From Sapria himalayana (taxonomy: Eukaryota > Streptophyta > Magnoliopsida > Malpighiales > Rafflesiaceae), in contig JAREIK010000343.1 of the NCBI GenBank assembly GCA_029783825.1, positions 868,001-932,000 on the forward strand: a stretch of DNA of 64,000 nucleotides, written 5' to 3'. The position numbers and the translations under genes were made by a program. The notes under the pieces are model-generated. The model did not search any database, was not told where the DNA came from, and worked only from the letters and a program-made list of their open reading frames with translations. Below are positions 59,601 to 64,000 of the stretch, piece after piece; position 1 is the stretch's first letter, and every line of letters starts with the position of its first letter.

Positions 59601-60050
59601 ATGAAAAGGTGGTTAGAGAGTTATCACTTTCTATCTTTGCATGTCCCTTTGCTTGTGTTTCATAGCTTAAATATTTCCATCTATCATAGCCAACATGAGC
59701 TTTCATTAGATAGGTGAAATCATTGGTTAGGCATACTTGGACATTCAAATATCTATCAACATTCAATATATCATAAATTCATAATCATTCAATAAAAATC
59801 ACATTCATCATGCATAATTACAAAAACAAACCCTAAATTTCTAACTAGCATGACATTGAGAAGGGATTCGAACAGGACAATTAAAGAATTATTTCGTCAA
59901 CTCATTGATCCTTGATAGTGGTAGCAATTAAGATCTATATTTTAATTCAGGTTTAGTCATTCATTACAAACGATATTCATCATGCAATTAGGATTAAGCA
60001 CAATGTTGAGTTGATGTCATGACAAAATATTGATTCTAATTACTTCTATA
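56700..60050. other. Gene-free AT-rich DNA
   Basis: About 3.3 kb without coding signal. It contains (CT)n at about 56960-56980 and a short direct repeat CATAAGCGACTATACAA near 59360-59393. Similar TTCATCATGCAT-AATTACAAA words occur at 59800, 59970 and 61100. Confidence 0.5.
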
Positions 60051-60059
60051 AAATTATGT

Positions 60060-61080
60060 TATGGATAATATCATGACATGATATTGTTATGTTAGAGGAT
60101 ACCATACATTAATGTCATGCCTACATGGATCATATGATTAATGTGGAAGAGATAAAAATTATATTAAGATACTTATCTATTTGTATAAACCAAGAATATG
60201 AACCTGAAGGTTTTATTCATGACAAATTAATTAATATGTTTATATTTTACTACATTAGGTATGATAATTATAATACAGCTTTGAGTATTGATATGGACTC
60301 TATATTTAGAGATGATGCCTTTTCATTTAGTTAGCTAGGGGCAAATGATGGAATAGTTCATCAAATAGGAGCAAACTATCTCAATACTTAAATACTGATT
60401 ACTACTCTATCATATCACATAATAATAAAAAGAATTTAGATGTTGTGGGTTGGTAACAATCATAAGAATATATGTATCCCATTCTATCTAAGATGACATG
60501 TGATTTATTACCTCATCTAGTATCTAGTATAGTATCAGAGTCTACCTTTTATATGGCTACCAATATTATTTCAGATAACATATCAAGACTATATGACCAG
60601 ATATTGAGTTGGAAGTATAAAGGACTTAGGTGTAATGACTGTTGAGATGGAAAACCAAACATTTAAAATACTGATCTTCCATTCTAACTATGTATTACTT
60701 GGATACCTATATAGATATTATGATTAAGGTGGAAATGATATAAAATATATTAAGATACATATTCATCCCCATAAACCAAGCAGATGAACCTGCATGTTTG
60801 ATATATAAAAATTTAACTAATATGTTTATATTTTACTACACTAAGTATGATAGTTGTAATAAGGCTCTGAGTATAGACATGGAAACTATATTCAAAGATG
60901 ATGACTATTTCATTTTGTTAGGCGGAGACAAACGATGGGATAGTCCATCGAATAAGATCAAGTTGTCTTTGTACTTAAATACTAATTACTACTCTATCTT
61001 ATCACATGATGATAATAAAAATTTGAATATTTTGAGTTGGTAGAAATCATACTAATCTACTTACCCCATTCTATTATAAA
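60060..61080 (+). repeat. Dispersed AT-rich repeat, copy E, in two tandem pieces
   Basis: 60125-60620 and 60710-61060 repeat each other (ATGTTTATATTTTACTACA, TATGATAATTATAATACAGC / TATGATAGTTGTAATAAGGC, GATGATGCC / GATGATGAC, ATTACTACTCTATC). Both match copy C around 23380-23700 and copy D at 1-260. The 69- and 81-codon open frames here (60125-60334, 60798-61043) are paralogous, so the ancestor may have been coding, but I find no domain. Confidence 0.6.
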
Positions 61081-61084
61081 TCTA

Positions 61085-64000
61085 CAATCATTCATTACAA
61101 ATCATACACTTCATACATAATATAATTATACAAATTAATCCTAGATTCCAAATTTGCCTGACTCTAGGGAGGGTGGGCATTATCATATCTCTTGATTTTT
61201 TATTTCTCTCCTAATATCTTTTCTTTCTTCTCTCTGACTTTTTCTTTGGTGTGTTAAGTCCAACTTTTATAACATCAAGTCTTATCAGTTACCACAACAT
61301 CGTTAATGAGCTCAATGTCATAACATTGAGTTGATATCGTGATGAAGTATTTTTTTTGAATGGATGTAACATTATGTCATAGATTATCATGATTCAAAAA
61401 GAAGTCATGACTAAAGTAAGTCGTACCTTGGAGTATGATGTTGTGATGTGAAAAACATGTCACAACACAAAATAGTTTCGTAATATGTGATTTTAGTTCT
61501 ATAATAGTAATGTCATGACTTCATATTATTATTTTAGGTATTTTGGCAACTTCATTTTGATGTATTGACTGATATTTAATGCTCTGGCTATCATGACGTG
61601 AAAATAAGGTCATAACCAAAAATATATTTAGAGCAAATGCAATCATGACTCAAAAATACGGTCATGACTCATGACAAAGAAGAAGGTGTTACAATGACCA
61701 AACATAGAAATTTATTATGATTATATGGTAGAATTAGAACATATATAATATGTAATGACCAATATGTAGAGTTGCAACCAAGAAATACTCGTCGCACATT
61801 CTTTAGAGGTATGTGCTAGTGTTAATTATGTCACTATACATTGAAAATATGGCAGCTTCACTTCACTCTTCTACACTTATGTTCTATTTTTATACCAAGT
61901 CTATTTTTTGTACTCAATTAAATTTGATTTTACTATATTTTTATCAATGTTCCTCAAATTTTAATTTTTATAAAATTCATTACTTTTAGGTCTCTTTAAT
62001 GCTGAATAATATAGAATAAGCCAAAAACACTCATCAAAACCTAGTTACTTTTAGTGTTGAACAATAAATACTCAAGTAATAATGCTTATTCAAAATTATT
62101 TACATGTCATCAAATAACATTGAAACCCATCTTATGCAGATTGAATTTAATTAAATTTCATCCACCATCAATATTGCATTGGAGTTTCAAATGATTAAAA
62201 AAATTTTATCCTATAACATAAAAATCAGTAAATTGCTTGTCAATTAATATCACTGAATGAACTTGAAATACCATCATGAAAATTGAAATCATCACAATCA
62301 AACAATTATCAAATATTTTTCTTACTTCCTTTTCTTAGAGTGCTTGAAATTTCAAAAATATAAGAGCATATTTTATGTGTATGTCTGTGTGTGTGTGCGC
62401 GAAGAGAATTTTTAAAGAATTTCTCATGCACTCATAGGTAGCCAAAGATGAGCTTTTTCTTTTTTTGCCCAATAATTTTTACTTGCATGAAAGGCAACAT
62501 AAAGAGCAATCACACACGGGCAAATAAGAGATCATCATTGTATTGGTAAGGCATGTAAAAGTCTTTCGTTTGCCTTTATTTTGTTTGATGAGGGAGAAGA
62601 ACAAAAGTACATTTCTCTACAAGAAAGATACGTATAAGGAACTCCTCTAATCTCATCATCAAGATGCAACATTGACTTTTCCACATTTATTTGATTATCT
62701 CTACTAGATCTACTCTTTAGTTGTAGGTATGCATGTGCGTGCGCACGCGCGAACACACACACACACAACAATATGTTTATAATGATCAATAATGTTGTTT
62801 TTTTTTTTCTTTAGAGCATGGGCACAAGATTCAATTTCATTGCTAGTTGACAACATTGAGTAACACATTGTATTTGTGCATCACCCACCTAACATTGAGG
62901 AAGATATTGTTTGATGTGCTATATATTAAACATTAATTTTTCACTAGAGTTAATTATTTAATTGCTCAAGTTATGTAAACCTATGATAAACAATATACCA
63001 GGTGTTGCATATTATGGTTTTTATACATTAAAATAAAATGTTCATTTTTATTATATATATATATATATATATATATTTCTTATATGTCAAAGATTGAGCT
63101 AAACAAGATGTCATATTTTGAGATAGTTTAAAAATTAACTAATCAAGGATAAAACATTTAATTTATGACATTAACTTTGTCAGGCAATATAATAAAGATT
63201 GATAGCATCAAAATCATAAAATATGATTATTTTTAATATTTAGGATCAATAATTCAAAAAACCAATAAAATTAATAAAAATGTTAACAATTGGACTAAAG
63301 TTAGTTTGATTAAATGGAGGGTGACTCATGAATCTTATGTCATAGAATAACATTTATTGGGTTAAAAGAAAAAAAAATTGTAAGATAAATACTATATAAA
63401 CTATATTTTATATTTTAGAATATTTGGTTTATACATAATATGATATATATATAATATAGTTATGATAAAGGTGAGTATGCTAAGATTGATTCTAGGAAAA
63501 CCTAAAAATATAAATAAAAATAAGAAAATCAAAAAATGTGTATTTATCATACTTATAAAGGATAAAACTAAGGAAAATGGATTTATGCGGGTTGGACACC
63601 TGAAGAAAAGAGTATATATAACTTAAACTAAATAAATTAGAATAGCGAATTAGTGGAGTTTGTAAAAGAATATATAAACCATTAAAGAAGTTTACATTGC
63701 ATTGTGATAATATTTATATGAAAATTAAAATCTATATGATCAACACAAATTATTTTAGGAATCTAATAATGTTATGATGTTTGGTTATGAAAGTGATATT
63801 TATATTACTCATATTTTCAAATAATATATAAAAAAAATCTCAAGTAAATTCTAACAATTAGGTCATAACTTATAAAATCATGAGTATCATTTATTTAATG
63901 ATATTTAAAATGGAGTTGACTATGATATATATAAAGCTGATACTTATTAATTTATATATTAATAGGCTTTAATTATTTTATGAAAAATAATAGTCTTGAT
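61085..64000. other. Gene-free AT-rich DNA to the window end
   Basis: AT-rich with (GT)/(CG) dinucleotides near 62384-62400, (CA)n at about 62751-62766 and (AT)n at about 63050-63076. A patch at 61280-61680 repeats words such as GTCATGAC and GTCATAAC on both strands, without clear structure. No gene is visible. Confidence 0.5.

Noticed and set aside
62535..62789. 84-codon minus frame
   Set aside because: Partly a CA/CG repeat translated as His/Ala/Val, with no motif or splice context.

Overview
The window looks like plant nuclear DNA from a flowering plant; I cannot name the species. The evidence is short exons with GT..AG introns, moderately GC-rich genes in very AT-rich intergenic DNA, Ty1/Copia LTR retrotransposons primed by initiator Met-tRNA, hAT elements with 8-bp target-site duplications (TSDs), tRNA-derived SINEs and abundant AT, CA and GA microsatellites.

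I can support four host loci. (1) The last three exons of a FANCJ/BRIP1-type DNA helicase gene lie on the + strand (11387-12789). No helicase-domain exon is visible in the 11.4 kb upstream. (2) and (3) Two complete HMGB chromatin-protein genes lie on the - strand (14913-15978, 7 coding exons; 27117-28077, 6 coding exons). Each encodes 142 aa by my splice model, and their first four intron positions and phases match. (4) A bromodomain protein gene of the plant BRD1/2/13 type lies on the + strand (52186-55178, 9 exons, 594 aa). From memory, Arabidopsis chromosome 1 carries the same group (BRD1, HMGB2, HMGB3, FANCJ) close together. I therefore read this window as an old conserved block stretched by transposons. 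All four genes act on chromatin or DNA repair, but nothing here shows that they are co-regulated.

Layout. 1-11.3 kb: AT-rich relics, including a dead hAT transposase (5.3-6.95 kb), copies of a dispersed AT-rich repeat, and a 448-bp non-autonomous hAT element with a perfect TSD just upstream of the FANCJ exons. 11.4-16.2 kb: FANCJ 3' end, microsatellite belt, first HMGB. 16.7-24.2 kb: two nested hAT elements and more dispersed-repeat copies. 25-28.3 kb: an unidentified gene fragment, a 35-bp tandem array and the second HMGB. 28.9-38 kb: a hAT remnant, then a 5.28-kb Tork-like Copia element with TSD AATAG, inserted in an older dead Copia. 39-50 kb: a GC-richer island, SINEs (one with a 17-bp TSD inside a third dead Copia) and two more GC-rich hAT elements. 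51.3-55.4 kb: CT/GA tracts and the bromodomain gene. 55.5-64 kb: gene-free AT-rich DNA with one SINE and more dispersed repeat.

The GC-rich hAT family appears as a decay series, from sharp copies full of CACG/CCGG to faded copies reading CATG/CCAA. That pattern is expected when methylated CpG is lost by deamination. I saw no CRISPR array and no rRNA or functional tRNA gene. I did not find a convincing undescribed system; the strongest results are the microsynteny block, the missing 5' part of FANCJ and the nested insertions with intact TSDs.
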